64,000 bases of DNA from assembly GCF_008386465.1 (NCBI RefSeq), contig NZ_VUOD01000005.1, positions 62,001 to 126,000 on the forward strand. Direction: 5' to 3'. The notes under the pieces were generated by a model that had not been told where the DNA came from, ran no database searches, and saw only the letters and a program-made list of their open reading frames with translations. Below, one piece after another: positions 36,777 through 44,924 of the stretch (position 1 is its first letter; the number at the start of each line of letters is the position of its first letter). The position numbers and the translations under genes are program-made. Source of the DNA: Arenimonas fontis. GTDB lineage: Bacteria > Pseudomonadota > Gammaproteobacteria > Xanthomonadales > Xanthomonadaceae.

Positions 36777-38071
36777 GCGCCGGCCTCCGCCGCAGCGGGG
36801 GCAGCCGCCGGGATCGCCGACTCGAAGGTGATGAGGTCGCGGATCTCCGGTGTACGCAGACCGATCAGCATCGGGTTGCGGACGTTTGGCAGGAAGCACA
36901 CGTCGAACACCTCGCTTATGTCGCCATCGAAACGGATCCAGTTGAGCACGTCGCCGTTGGCCAACGAAACGATCTGCACACCGCACCACGGCTCGGCATC
37001 GCGCTTACGCAGCTCCTCATCCAGATCCAGGCCCTCGAAGCGCTGGTTGCGCGGCTTGGACAGGCCGACTGCTGCCACATTGCCGGCGATAGACAGGCCG
37101 CGGGCGAAGCCCGGCACGAAGGCCAGCGGTACGAACTTCTTCTTCTCCAGGTCCACCCAGCCCAGGTGTCCGGTGCCGGCATTGAGCACCCATAGCCGGC
37201 CGTTGGCCCAGCGCGGCGAGTGCGGCATGGACAGCCCCTCGCAGACGATCTCGTCGGTTTCGACGTCGATCACCACGCCGCCGTCGCGGCGCCGGTCGCG
37301 CCAGCCGTCGACGGTGTCGCTACGGCAAACCGCCGTAACGTACTTCGGCCGACCGTCCACCATTGCCAGGCCGTTGAGATGGCAGCGGTCTTCCGGGGCG
37401 AGCTTGCTGATGAACTTCGGCTTCCAGATCGCCTTGAAGCTGTGGGTCAGGCTCAGCTCGGCCAGGCAGGAGTATTTGGTGTTCACGAACACCACCCTGC
37501 CGTCCTTGCGTATGCCCAACTCGTGGATGTCCAGATCGCCGATCGTCTGGGCATTGCGCGGCACGTAGCACTTGTCGAAGCGGCCATGAACGGTCTCGTT
37601 CGGCCTCAGCACGTTTTCGAACCGCCAGACCTGGTACAGCCCGCCCAGGTAGATGCGCTGGGCGTTGCCGACCACGCCCATGGCACGCTCGAAAATGCGC
37701 TCGAAGAACGAAACCCGTCCCTGCTGATCGCTGCCGACCAGATAGATGCGGCCGGTCTGGTACGAAGTGATCGCCAGCGATACCCGATTCATGGCCAGCC
37801 ACCCGGCCAGGCCGCGCGAACAGGCCTTCTGTACGTTGAGCTTGGTCAGATCCTTGGGCGCCTGGGCTTGCGACGAAGCGCCGGATGCCGCCGGCGGGGC
37901 TTCCGCGCCGACCGTCTGAAGCCCGGATTCCAGTTCCTGCTCCGGGCCGGTCTGGTCGCGGAGGTCTTCCCCATCGCTCTTCTTTCTTGCCACGTCCTGC
38001 TCCAGCCTGTCTTCTCCCATCCCTGGCGGCGGCGCGGCGACCTCCACGGTCGCCACGCCGGATTCCGTCAC
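36773..38071 (-). CDS. TIGR03032 family protein (beta-propeller-like, function unknown)
   Basis: Protein of 432 residues. After an acidic, Ala-rich N-terminus (1-75, no signal peptide) the family's conserved blocks appear in order: TSYQTGRIYLVG near 102, GDLDIHELGI at 178, EDRCHLNGLAMVDGRPKYVT at 227-246, DGWRDRRRDGGVV, GLSMPHSPRW at 279, LWVLNAGTGHL, and PGFARGLSIAGNVAAVGLSK. These are diagnostic of TIGR03032, repeated beta blades of unknown function. The GTG start at 38071 overlaps the autotransporter stop (GTGA), so the two are translationally coupled. A cytoplasmic accessory role for the autotransporter is inferred from that alone. Confidence 0.88.
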   Translation of the reverse strand: MTESGVATVEVAAPPPGMGEDRLEQDVARKKSDGEDLRDQTGPEQELESGLQTVGAEAPPAASGASSQAQAPKDLTKLNVQKACSRGLAGWLAMNRVSLAITSYQTGRIYLVGSDQQGRVSFFERIFERAMGVVGNAQRIYLGGLYQVWRFENVLRPNETVHGRFDKCYVPRNAQTIGDLDIHELGIRKDGRVVFVNTKYSCLAELSLTHSFKAIWKPKFISKLAPEDRCHLNGLAMVDGRPKYVTAVCRSDTVDGWRDRRRDGGVVIDVETDEIVCEGLSMPHSPRWANGRLWVLNAGTGHLGWVDLEKKKFVPLAFVPGFARGLSIAGNVAAVGLSKPRNQRFEGLDLDEELRKRDAEPWCGVQIVSLANGDVLNWIRFDGDISEVFDVCFLPNVRNPMLIGLRTPEIRDLITFESAIPAAAPAAAEAGA

Positions 38072-41000
38072 CAGGTCCAGCGCACCACTAGCTGGCCGCC
38101 GAATGTGCTGTCCACCGCGCCGCCATCATTCCAGTTGACGCCGCCGGTCAGCGACCAGCCGCCCTTTTGCACGCCGATGCCGAGTTCGAGCTGGCCGGTC
38201 GTGCCATCCGCTTCCACGCTGCCCGCCAGCGTCGGGTCGCCGTTGACGATGAAGCTGCTGCGGCCATCCGACTCGTGTATGGCGCTCAGGCTGCCGTAGG
38301 GCGTGAGCCGAATACCGTTGCCGGTAAGGAAACTGTGCTCGAGCCCCAGGCCGACGCGCAAGCGCTCGGAATCACCGCCGTCCAGCCTGGCCTCGGTCAA
38401 TGTGCCGGCCACCGGATCCATGTTGTCTATGCGGATGCGGGTGTACTGGATCTGAGGCACCAGGGTCATGGCGCCGACCTTCCAGCCGGTGTAGCCCGCC
38501 TCCAGGTTGAATGCCCTGGCATTGCCGCTGGTCTGGTAGCTGGCGGTCGCCGTACGCAGGCGGGACTCGAAGTCCATCCAGCGCCACGACGCGTCGAAAT
38601 AGAAATCGCCGCGCAACCAGGTGGCATAGAGGCCTGCGCTGTCCAGGTCGGTCTGATCGCTGCCGGAACCCCCGGCCAGTCCACGCCGGCCGTCGGCCTT
38701 GCCCAGCAGCACGCCGTAATGGAAGCCGTGGCCGACCGTGAAGTTCATGCCGATCTCGATACCATCGGACTGCTGCGAGAACCCGAGATTCTCGCCGGCT
38801 GCGAAACCGCTGCCGGTGGGGCGGACATCACCATCGCTGTCGAACCAGCGCACCCAGGGTCCGAGCCCGTTCATCCCGTCCAGCGTCGGCAGAACGCCGA
38901 CGCGCTGGCGAAGGGTGCCGACACTGGTCCCTATCAGCGAATGCACTCCCGGCGCCACCGTAGCGGCGAGGACGCCGCCGTCGCTCAGGCCGTCGGCGAC
39001 GATGGCCAGGCTGAACAGGTTGTCCGTGCCCGCCACCGAGTGGTCCACCGTCAGCCCGAAGGCGAGCAGTTCGCTCTCGAATCCGGTCAGGCTGCCCGCG
39101 ACGAAGGCATTCGGGTCCGCATCTCCGCTGGCCACCACCACCGTGATCGGACCGATGTCCAGGTCGGCCGGCATCTCGGTGATCGAAACGTTGATGGTCT
39201 GCGGATCGCTGCCCACGATGTCACCTTCGACATAGAGCATGTCGCTGGTTTCGGCGGCGAGATCGACGTCCACGTGGATGGCACCGTCGCCGCCGAAGTT
39301 GCCGTATACCGTCAGCACATCGTCGGTCGCGCCGTCCACGAAGCTGATCACCCCGTCGTTGGCCAAGGCACCGGAGGTCGGGCCGAGCGCCAGCGGCGTC
39401 GAGATCGATTCGCCCGAAACGATGGCCATGCCGCCACCCGCCGTACCCAGGTCGATGTAACTGTCACCAATGACCTGGATCGTGCCGGAGTTGACGAAGA
39501 CGTTGCCGCTGTCGGCATCGCCAAGATCGATACCCGAGTAGGCCAGCACCAGCAGGCCGGCGTTGTACAGGCTGTCGTCACCGGCACCGGCTTCCAGTAC
39601 GCCCGATACGATGGTGAGCGTGCCAGCGTTGTCGATGTTGTCCGCGCCGTCTCCCAGGTCGCTGCCAGGCCCGACCAGGTACCAGCTTCCGCCGGCTGCG
39701 TTGTTGATCAGGTCGTCGCCGGCGCCGGTGATGATGGCGCCGTTTATCTCGCCGGTGTTGTGCACTTCGTCTACCTGGTCGCCGCCGAGCACGGCGATCG
39801 AGCCGCCGGCAGGCGCACCGGTTTCGATGGTGCCGCTGTTGTACAAGCGGGCGACGCCGGTATCGGACACCATGCTGACCGCGACCGCGACGGTGTCATG
39901 GTCGGCGGAGATGGTGCCGCTGTTGGTCACGGTGACGTCGCCGTCGCTGATCGCCACCAGGCCCACCGCCGAGCCGGACGGATCGCCGGCGCTGGCATGG
40001 ATCGTGCCGCTGTTGCTCACCTGTGCCGAGCCGTAGCCGGCCACGTAGGCGGCGATGGCGCTGCCGCCGATCGTTTCCGCCAGTATCTCGCCGGCATTGT
40101 CCAGGATGGCATCGCCGAACTGGCTCACCGCGACCAGACCGACCGCCTGACCGTAATCGCTGATCGCCGAGACGATGCCACCCGCGGCGTTGCTTACCGA
40201 CGCCAGGTAGTAGCCGGCCGCGTACACGGCAAATGCCGTGTTGTCCGATACCGCCGTGATGTCGCCGGAATTGGTGATGGCAGCGCTGACACCGACCGCG
40301 AAGGCGCCATAAGCGTCGGCGTAAAGCGAGGTCGCATGGATGCTGCCACTGTTGACCACCCCGACGTCGCCCGCGCCGCTGATGGCGGCGGCGCCCACGC
40401 CGGCGCCATTGACGCCGTTGGCGACCAGCGAGCCGCCGTTGTCCACCAGCGCACTCCCGTAGGCGGACTGCGCTCGGGCCGCGATAGACAATCCGAGCAC
40501 CGACGAGGCGAGGACGTTGCCGGAGTTGCCGACCACCACCGTGCCGCCGGGCGAATAGCCGTACAGACCGACGGCCGCCCCATCATACGCATACGCGCCG
40601 ACGTCACCGGCATTGTCTATCGCCGCCGAGGAAACGCCGTAGGCAGAGATGCCGATGCCGCCGTAATACCCTTCGGCGCTGATCGTTCCGGAATTGGTGG
40701 CGATCGCCGCATCGCCCTGGGCAATCAGCCCGGAGGCCGAGCCATACCGGGAGAATGCGTAGACGTCGCCGCTGTTGTCGGCCGTGGCCTGGCCGTAAAG
40801 CGCCCGGGACAAGGCGCCCACAGCCATGCCCGCATAACTGTAGGCACTGATGTCGCCGCTGTTGACGACCAGCGTGTCGCCGGCGGAAGAGATGCCGAAC
40901 GCGCCGACGCTGGTGCTGGTGCCGCTGCCGTTGGTGTAAATGCTGCCGGCATTGGTGATCGACACGTTGCCGGTCGCCGACAGGGCAAGCGCCCCGAAGG

Positions 41001-44000
41001 CGGCATTGAAGCCGGAATAGGCATTGATCGCGCCGCCGGCGGCATTGGTGACCACGGCGTCGGTGTAGGCGCTCGCCAGCACGCCGTAGGCGTACTTGCC
41101 GGACACGTCCACCAGGCCGCTGTTGTCGATCGTGGCGGTCCCGCCCTGCGAACTGGCGAGGATGCCGTAGGCACCGTAGTACTTGAAGGCGGTGGATTCG
41201 ACGTATACGTCACCGGAGTTGACGACACTGGCATTGCCGGAAGGGGACAAGGCCAACAGGCCGTAGGCCGTCCCGCCCGAGAACACGTCCACCAGGCCGC
41301 TGTTGTCGATGCCCGCACCGGCGTCGCCGGCGGCGACGATACCGCCGGTGCCGTAGCCGTACTTGGCGTACTGGTAGGCCTGGACGGTACCGCTGTTGGT
41401 CACGCTGGCGGTGCCGCCCGGGTTGAGCGCGATGGCCTCGATGGCGGTACCGCCGAAGTAGCCCGCTGCCGAAACACTGCCGCTGTTGTTGACGACCACT
41501 GCCGCGTCAACGCCGTAACTGGAGGCGTGTATGCCCGTACCCAGAGCGCTGCCGTACAGGTAGCCGCCGTAATAGGTGATCTCCCCGGCGACGATGTCGC
41601 CGCTGTTGCCGATCGTGACGTCGCCGCCCGCATCCGCGTAGATTCCCATGGCAACGTAGCCCTGGGCCTCGATCGAGCCGGCATTTTCAACCAGGGCGCC
41701 GCCGGCGCCGCCGGAGGCGTAGATGCCCATCGCGTACTGGCCGGAGTAGGCGAAGATGGTACCGTCGGCACCGACCGTAACGGCGACGCTGTCCAGCGCC
41801 TGGGCCTCGATACCTGCGGCCCAGGTGGCACCGTAGGCGCCGATGTAGCCGTCGTTGGCCACGACGACGTTCTGTCCGTAGGCGAACACGCCGTCGGCTA
41901 GTCCGTACTTGGAAACCGCCAGGACGCCGCCTTCGTTGCTTACCGAGACGTCGCCGTAGGCGGTGTAGCCCAGGATGCCGATGGCGTCGTAGGCGAGGGA
42001 GCCCGCCCCGATGATCCCGGAGTTGTGGACGGACACGCTTCCGTAGGCAATGGCCTGGACACCCGTCGCGTCGCCGTTGTAGGCGACCGCGTAGATGCTG
42101 CCGGCGTTGTCCACCACTGCCGAAGACTGCGCCTGAACCGCCACGCCGGTAGCGCCGTAGTAGCCGACCGCCTGAACGAGCCCACTGTTGTCGACGTTGG
42201 CGGTATACCCGCCGGCGGCGATGCCAAGAGCGTTTCCGCCGTAGGACTGGGCGCCGATGGTCCCGCCATCGTTGCTTACCGAGGCGTTGCCGTAGGTGGA
42301 TCTGGCATAGACGCCGAACGCCGCGGAATCGCCATAGGCGTAGACGGAGCCGTAGGCGCCATTGGTCACGTTGGCGTCGCCGTCGGTGGAGAGCGCCAGC
42401 AGGCCGGCACCGAGCGCATAGCCGTCCGCGATCACGGTACCGTCGTTGCCGACGATGGCGTCGCCGAGCGAACTGATGGCGATCGCGCCATAGCTGTACT
42501 TGCCCTCTGCGACCACCAGGCCGGTGTTGTCCACCTGCGCGATGCCGTCGCCGGCGTTCGCCTGGATGCCGATGCTGTACTTGCCGTAGGTGTTGACCTC
42601 GCCCGAATTGATTACCGTGGCGCCGGCGGGGCCGCTGGCGGTAATGCCGGTGGCCCGGTAGTAGCCGACCGAGTAGGCGCCGACGAACCCGGAGTTGTCC
42701 ACCGTGGCGGAACCGTAGCCGGAGGCGGCGACCACGCCATAGGCGCCGTAGTACTTGCTGGCGTCGGTGCTGACGGCGACGATGTCGCCGGCGTTGACGA
42801 CGGTGGCGTCGCCGGACTGGGACAAGGCCAGCGCGCCGTAGGCCAGACCGCCGGAGACCGCCACGACGACGCCGCCGTACTGGTTGTCGATCGAGGCGCC
42901 GGCGTCGCCAACCGCAACGATGCCGTTGGCACCGTAGCCGTATTTCGAGTACTGCTGGGCATAAACGAAGCCGCTGTTGCTGACGATGGCGGTGCTGCCC
43001 TCGTTCAGCGCCAGCGCTTCAATGCCGGTTCCCCCGTAGTAGCCCTGGCCGATGACCTGGCCGGCATTGTCCACCGACACCGTTGCATCTATGCCGTAGC
43101 TCATGGCGTGGATGCCCGTGCCGGTGAAGCTGCCGGTGGCGTCGCCGCCGACCACCAGGCCGCCATAGGCGTTGGTCACCGTCGTGTCGCCGCCGGACTC
43201 GGCATAGATGCCGTGGGCGAAACCGTAGGACTGGCCGACGGCAACGCCGGAGTTGGCCACTGTGGCGCCGCCGGCGCCGCCAATGGCGTAGATGCCGAAG
43301 CCGTAGTAGCTGCCGCCTCCGTAGGCATAGCCGCTGTTGCTTACGTAGACCGAGTTCCCGCCCTGGACCTCGATGCCGGCGCCCCAATAGCCGCCTTCGC
43401 CGATCGCCGCACCCTGGTTGTCCACGCTGACGTTGACCCCGGAGGCGAAAATGCCGTCACCGACGCCATAGCTTCCGTTTGCACTGCCGACCGCCGCGCC
43501 GGTGTTGGTGATGGCGACGTCGCCGTAGATCGAGTAGCCGTACAGGCCGATGCCATTGCCGTAGGAGCCGTTGGCCTCGGCGATGGCCGCGCCTGTGTTG
43601 ATGATGGTGACGCTGCCGTTGACCGAGCGGCCCTCGATGGCGATGGCGTCGCCGCCATAATACGAATAGGCGCCGGCGTAACCGTTGTTCTCGACGACAA
43701 CGTCACCGTAGCCGAAGGCCCGTATGCCGGTCGCAGCGTAGTAGGCACCGGCATAGACGGAGCCGTCGTTGGTCACCGACACCCCAAGATACCCATAGGC
43801 ACCAATGCCGACCGCATTGCCGTAAAAGGCGATTGCCCTCACGCCGCCGCTGTTGCCCACCTCGACTTCCTGGCCGTAGGCGGCGATGGCATAGGCGTTT
43901 CCGTAGTAGCGGCTGGTCGCGTACACGCCACCCCGGTTGTCCACCTGGGCCAGACCGTCGCTGGCGACGACGGCCATGCCGATGGCGCTGCCGTAGGCCT

Positions 44001-44685
44001 CGGCGTCCACCAGGCCGGTGTTGGCGACACTGGCCCCATACCGTCCGTTGGCATAGATGCCGCCGGCGAAGGATCCGGTCGAGTAGGTGTACACCGCGCC
44101 GTTGTTGGTGACGGCGGCCGTTCCGTAGTCGGACGTCGCCTCGATGCCTGACACGAAACCGCTCCCGTAGGCGTAAACGATTCCGGTGTTGGTGACGGTG
44201 ACATCGTCCACCGCATCGGCGATGATGCCGGAGCCGTTGTAGGCGTAGATCGACCCCGCGTTTCCGATGTCGGCGCTGCCGCCGCTGTCGACATGGACGC
44301 CGATGGCGTCGCTGACGCTGACATAGGCGTAGGCGCTCACGTCCACCACCTGCGCCCCGCCACCGTACAGGTAGACGCCATCGTCGCCCGCCGCCGGGGT
44401 CACCGTGGTCAGGTTGACACCGTCGCCGACGACGACGGTCAGGTCATCCACCCCGTAGTCGATGGTGTCCGGGTAGTTGGCGTTGTCGCAGGTGACGGTG
44501 TCGCCGGGTGACGGCGCCAGGATGTCGCAGGCCCAGGCCGGGCCGGCGGTCGCGAGGGCCAGGGCCGAAAACGCAAGCGCCGTCCTGACGGCATTCGCGA
44601 CCGGCGCTACCCGCGGTCGCCTGCCCTGCCTGATTCCCTGCGGATTCCCCTTGCCGGCGCCGAAACCATTCCCCTTGGCGTTCAT
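38068..44685 (-). CDS. giant repeat-rich autotransporter adhesin (type Va)
   Basis: Protein of 2205 residues from the ATG at 44685. A long signal peptide ends near A52 (LATAGPAWA before CDIL). The passenger, about 60-1850, is a beta-helix built from more than fifty rungs of the form V-x-N-S/A/T-G-x-(I/V)-x-A (for example VDNSGLVQA, VTNSGTVQA, VENAGSIEA) alternating with A-x-G-(I/V)-x-A strands, and very rich in Gly, Ala and Tyr. A pre-barrel autochaperone-like segment follows, then a C-terminal 12-stranded barrel of about 280 residues (GPWVRWFDSDGD through the terminal VVRWTW). It would secrete its passenger onto the cell surface, likely for adhesion or biofilm. The frame is open upstream, but that part is not family-like. 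Heads a five-gene unit. Confidence 0.92.
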   Translation of the reverse strand: MNAKGNGFGAGKGNPQGIRQGRRPRVAPVANAVRTALAFSALALATAGPAWACDILAPSPGDTVTCDNANYPDTIDYGVDDLTVVVGDGVNLTTVTPAAGDDGVYLYGGGAQVVDVSAYAYVSVSDAIGVHVDSGGSADIGNAGSIYAYNGSGIIADAVDDVTVTNTGIVYAYGSGFVSGIEATSDYGTAAVTNNGAVYTYSTGSFAGGIYANGRYGASVANTGLVDAEAYGSAIGMAVVASDGLAQVDNRGGVYATSRYYGNAYAIAAYGQEVEVGNSGGVRAIAFYGNAVGIGAYGYLGVSVTNDGSVYAGAYYAATGIRAFGYGDVVVENNGYAGAYSYYGGDAIAIEGRSVNGSVTIINTGAAIAEANGSYGNGIGLYGYSIYGDVAITNTGAAVGSANGSYGVGDGIFASGVNVSVDNQGAAIGEGGYWGAGIEVQGGNSVYVSNSGYAYGGGSYYGFGIYAIGGAGGATVANSGVAVGQSYGFAHGIYAESGGDTTVTNAYGGLVVGGDATGSFTGTGIHAMSYGIDATVSVDNAGQVIGQGYYGGTGIEALALNEGSTAIVSNSGFVYAQQYSKYGYGANGIVAVGDAGASIDNQYGGVVVAVSGGLAYGALALSQSGDATVVNAGDIVAVSTDASKYYGAYGVVAASGYGSATVDNSGFVGAYSVGYYRATGITASGPAGATVINSGEVNTYGKYSIGIQANAGDGIAQVDNTGLVVAEGKYSYGAIAISSLGDAIVGNDGTVIADGYALGAGLLALSTDGDANVTNGAYGSVYAYGDSAAFGVYARSTYGNASVSNDGGTIGAQSYGGNALGIAAGGYTANVDNSGLVQAVGYYGATGVAVQAQSSAVVDNAGSIYAVAYNGDATGVQAIAYGSVSVHNSGIIGAGSLAYDAIGILGYTAYGDVSVSNEGGVLAVSKYGLADGVFAYGQNVVVANDGYIGAYGATWAAGIEAQALDSVAVTVGADGTIFAYSGQYAMGIYASGGAGGALVENAGSIEAQGYVAMGIYADAGGDVTIGNSGDIVAGEITYYGGYLYGSALGTGIHASSYGVDAAVVVNNSGSVSAAGYFGGTAIEAIALNPGGTASVTNSGTVQAYQYAKYGYGTGGIVAAGDAGAGIDNSGLVDVFSGGTAYGLLALSPSGNASVVNSGDVYVESTAFKYYGAYGILASSQGGTATIDNSGLVDVSGKYAYGVLASAYTDAVVTNAAGGAINAYSGFNAAFGALALSATGNVSITNAGSIYTNGSGTSTSVGAFGISSAGDTLVVNSGDISAYSYAGMAVGALSRALYGQATADNSGDVYAFSRYGSASGLIAQGDAAIATNSGTISAEGYYGGIGISAYGVSSAAIDNAGDVGAYAYDGAAVGLYGYSPGGTVVVGNSGNVLASSVLGLSIAARAQSAYGSALVDNGGSLVANGVNGAGVGAAAISGAGDVGVVNSGSIHATSLYADAYGAFAVGVSAAITNSGDITAVSDNTAFAVYAAGYYLASVSNAAGGIVSAISDYGQAVGLVAVSQFGDAILDNAGEILAETIGGSAIAAYVAGYGSAQVSNSGTIHASAGDPSGSAVGLVAISDGDVTVTNSGTISADHDTVAVAVSMVSDTGVARLYNSGTIETGAPAGGSIAVLGGDQVDEVHNTGEINGAIITGAGDDLINNAAGGSWYLVGPGSDLGDGADNIDNAGTLTIVSGVLEAGAGDDSLYNAGLLVLAYSGIDLGDADSGNVFVNSGTIQVIGDSYIDLGTAGGGMAIVSGESISTPLALGPTSGALANDGVISFVDGATDDVLTVYGNFGGDGAIHVDVDLAAETSDMLYVEGDIVGSDPQTINVSITEMPADLDIGPITVVVASGDADPNAFVAGSLTGFESELLAFGLTVDHSVAGTDNLFSLAIVADGLSDGGVLAATVAPGVHSLIGTSVGTLRQRVGVLPTLDGMNGLGPWVRWFDSDGDVRPTGSGFAAGENLGFSQQSDGIEIGMNFTVGHGFHYGVLLGKADGRRGLAGGSGSDQTDLDSAGLYATWLRGDFYFDASWRWMDFESRLRTATASYQTSGNARAFNLEAGYTGWKVGAMTLVPQIQYTRIRIDNMDPVAGTLTEARLDGGDSERLRVGLGLEHSFLTGNGIRLTPYGSLSAIHESDGRSSFIVNGDPTLAGSVEADGTTGQLELGIGVQKGGWSLTGGVNWNDGGAVDSTFGGQLVVRWTW

Positions 44686-44730
44686 CGCAGCCCATCCCCT
44701 GTCCGAATTGTCTCCGCGGAACCCCCTATC

Positions 44731-44759
44731 GCTTCCGGCCGCGCGGACCAGCCGGAAGC
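44731..44759 (-). promoter_or_regulatory. leader hairpin of the autotransporter mRNA
   Basis: GCTTCCGGC/GCCGGAAGC arms (9 bp) with an 11-nt loop, 46 nt before the ATG, within a predicted leader of about 130 nt. It could affect mRNA stability or translation. Confidence 0.45.
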
Positions 44760-44795
44760 AAGACACGCCCGGAGAGCGAACCGCTCCCGCGGAAG

Positions 44796-44811
44796 TGTGA
44801 ACTGTGTCACA
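44796..44811. promoter_or_regulatory. perfect CRP/Clp-type operator
   Basis: TGTGAACTGTGTCACA matches the CRP-family consensus TGTGA-N6-TCACA at every fixed position. In Xanthomonads the CRP homologue Clp binds this sequence and is released by cyclic di-GMP. It lies just downstream of the predicted transcription start (about +7 to +22), a position expected for repression by roadblock rather than activation. Confidence 0.75.
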
Positions 44812-44823
44812 ACAGATGCCCCT

Positions 44824-44852
44824 CTTATCGTCGGTTCCCCGGCGGATGTCAA
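44824..44852 (-). promoter_or_regulatory. sigma-70 promoter of the autotransporter operon
   Basis: On the minus strand an exact TTGACA (44852-44847) is followed after a 17-nt spacer by GATAAG (44829-44824), which matches TATAAT at four of six bases. The best-formed promoter in the window. The predicted start is about 44817, giving a leader near 130 nt. Confidence 0.65.
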
Positions 44853-44924
44853 CCCGCACTGCGACGCGTCTGGACGGTCGCCCGACCCTTCCCGGATTCC
44901 CGCCCGCCCCGGAACGACCGCCCC

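Larger units (their letters stand above)
44686..44924. other. 239-nt intergenic region upstream of the autotransporter
   Basis: Holds the autotransporter promoter, a CRP/Clp-type operator and a leader hairpin, all annotated separately. The other flank is the 3' end of the ankyrin gene. No ORF is seen. Confidence 0.7.

Noticed and set aside
38167-44151. Long plus-strand open frames (1244 and 708 codons) opposite the autotransporter
   Set aside because: They are antisense shadows of a Gly/Ala-rich repeat gene in GC-rich DNA. No signal peptide, domain or ribosome site, while the minus-strand frame has a complete autotransporter.
39800-44300. CRISPR-like array from regularly spaced similar sequences
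   Set aside because: The repeats are imperfect, in frame, and encode beta-helix rungs; there are no unique spacers of constant length and no cas genes.
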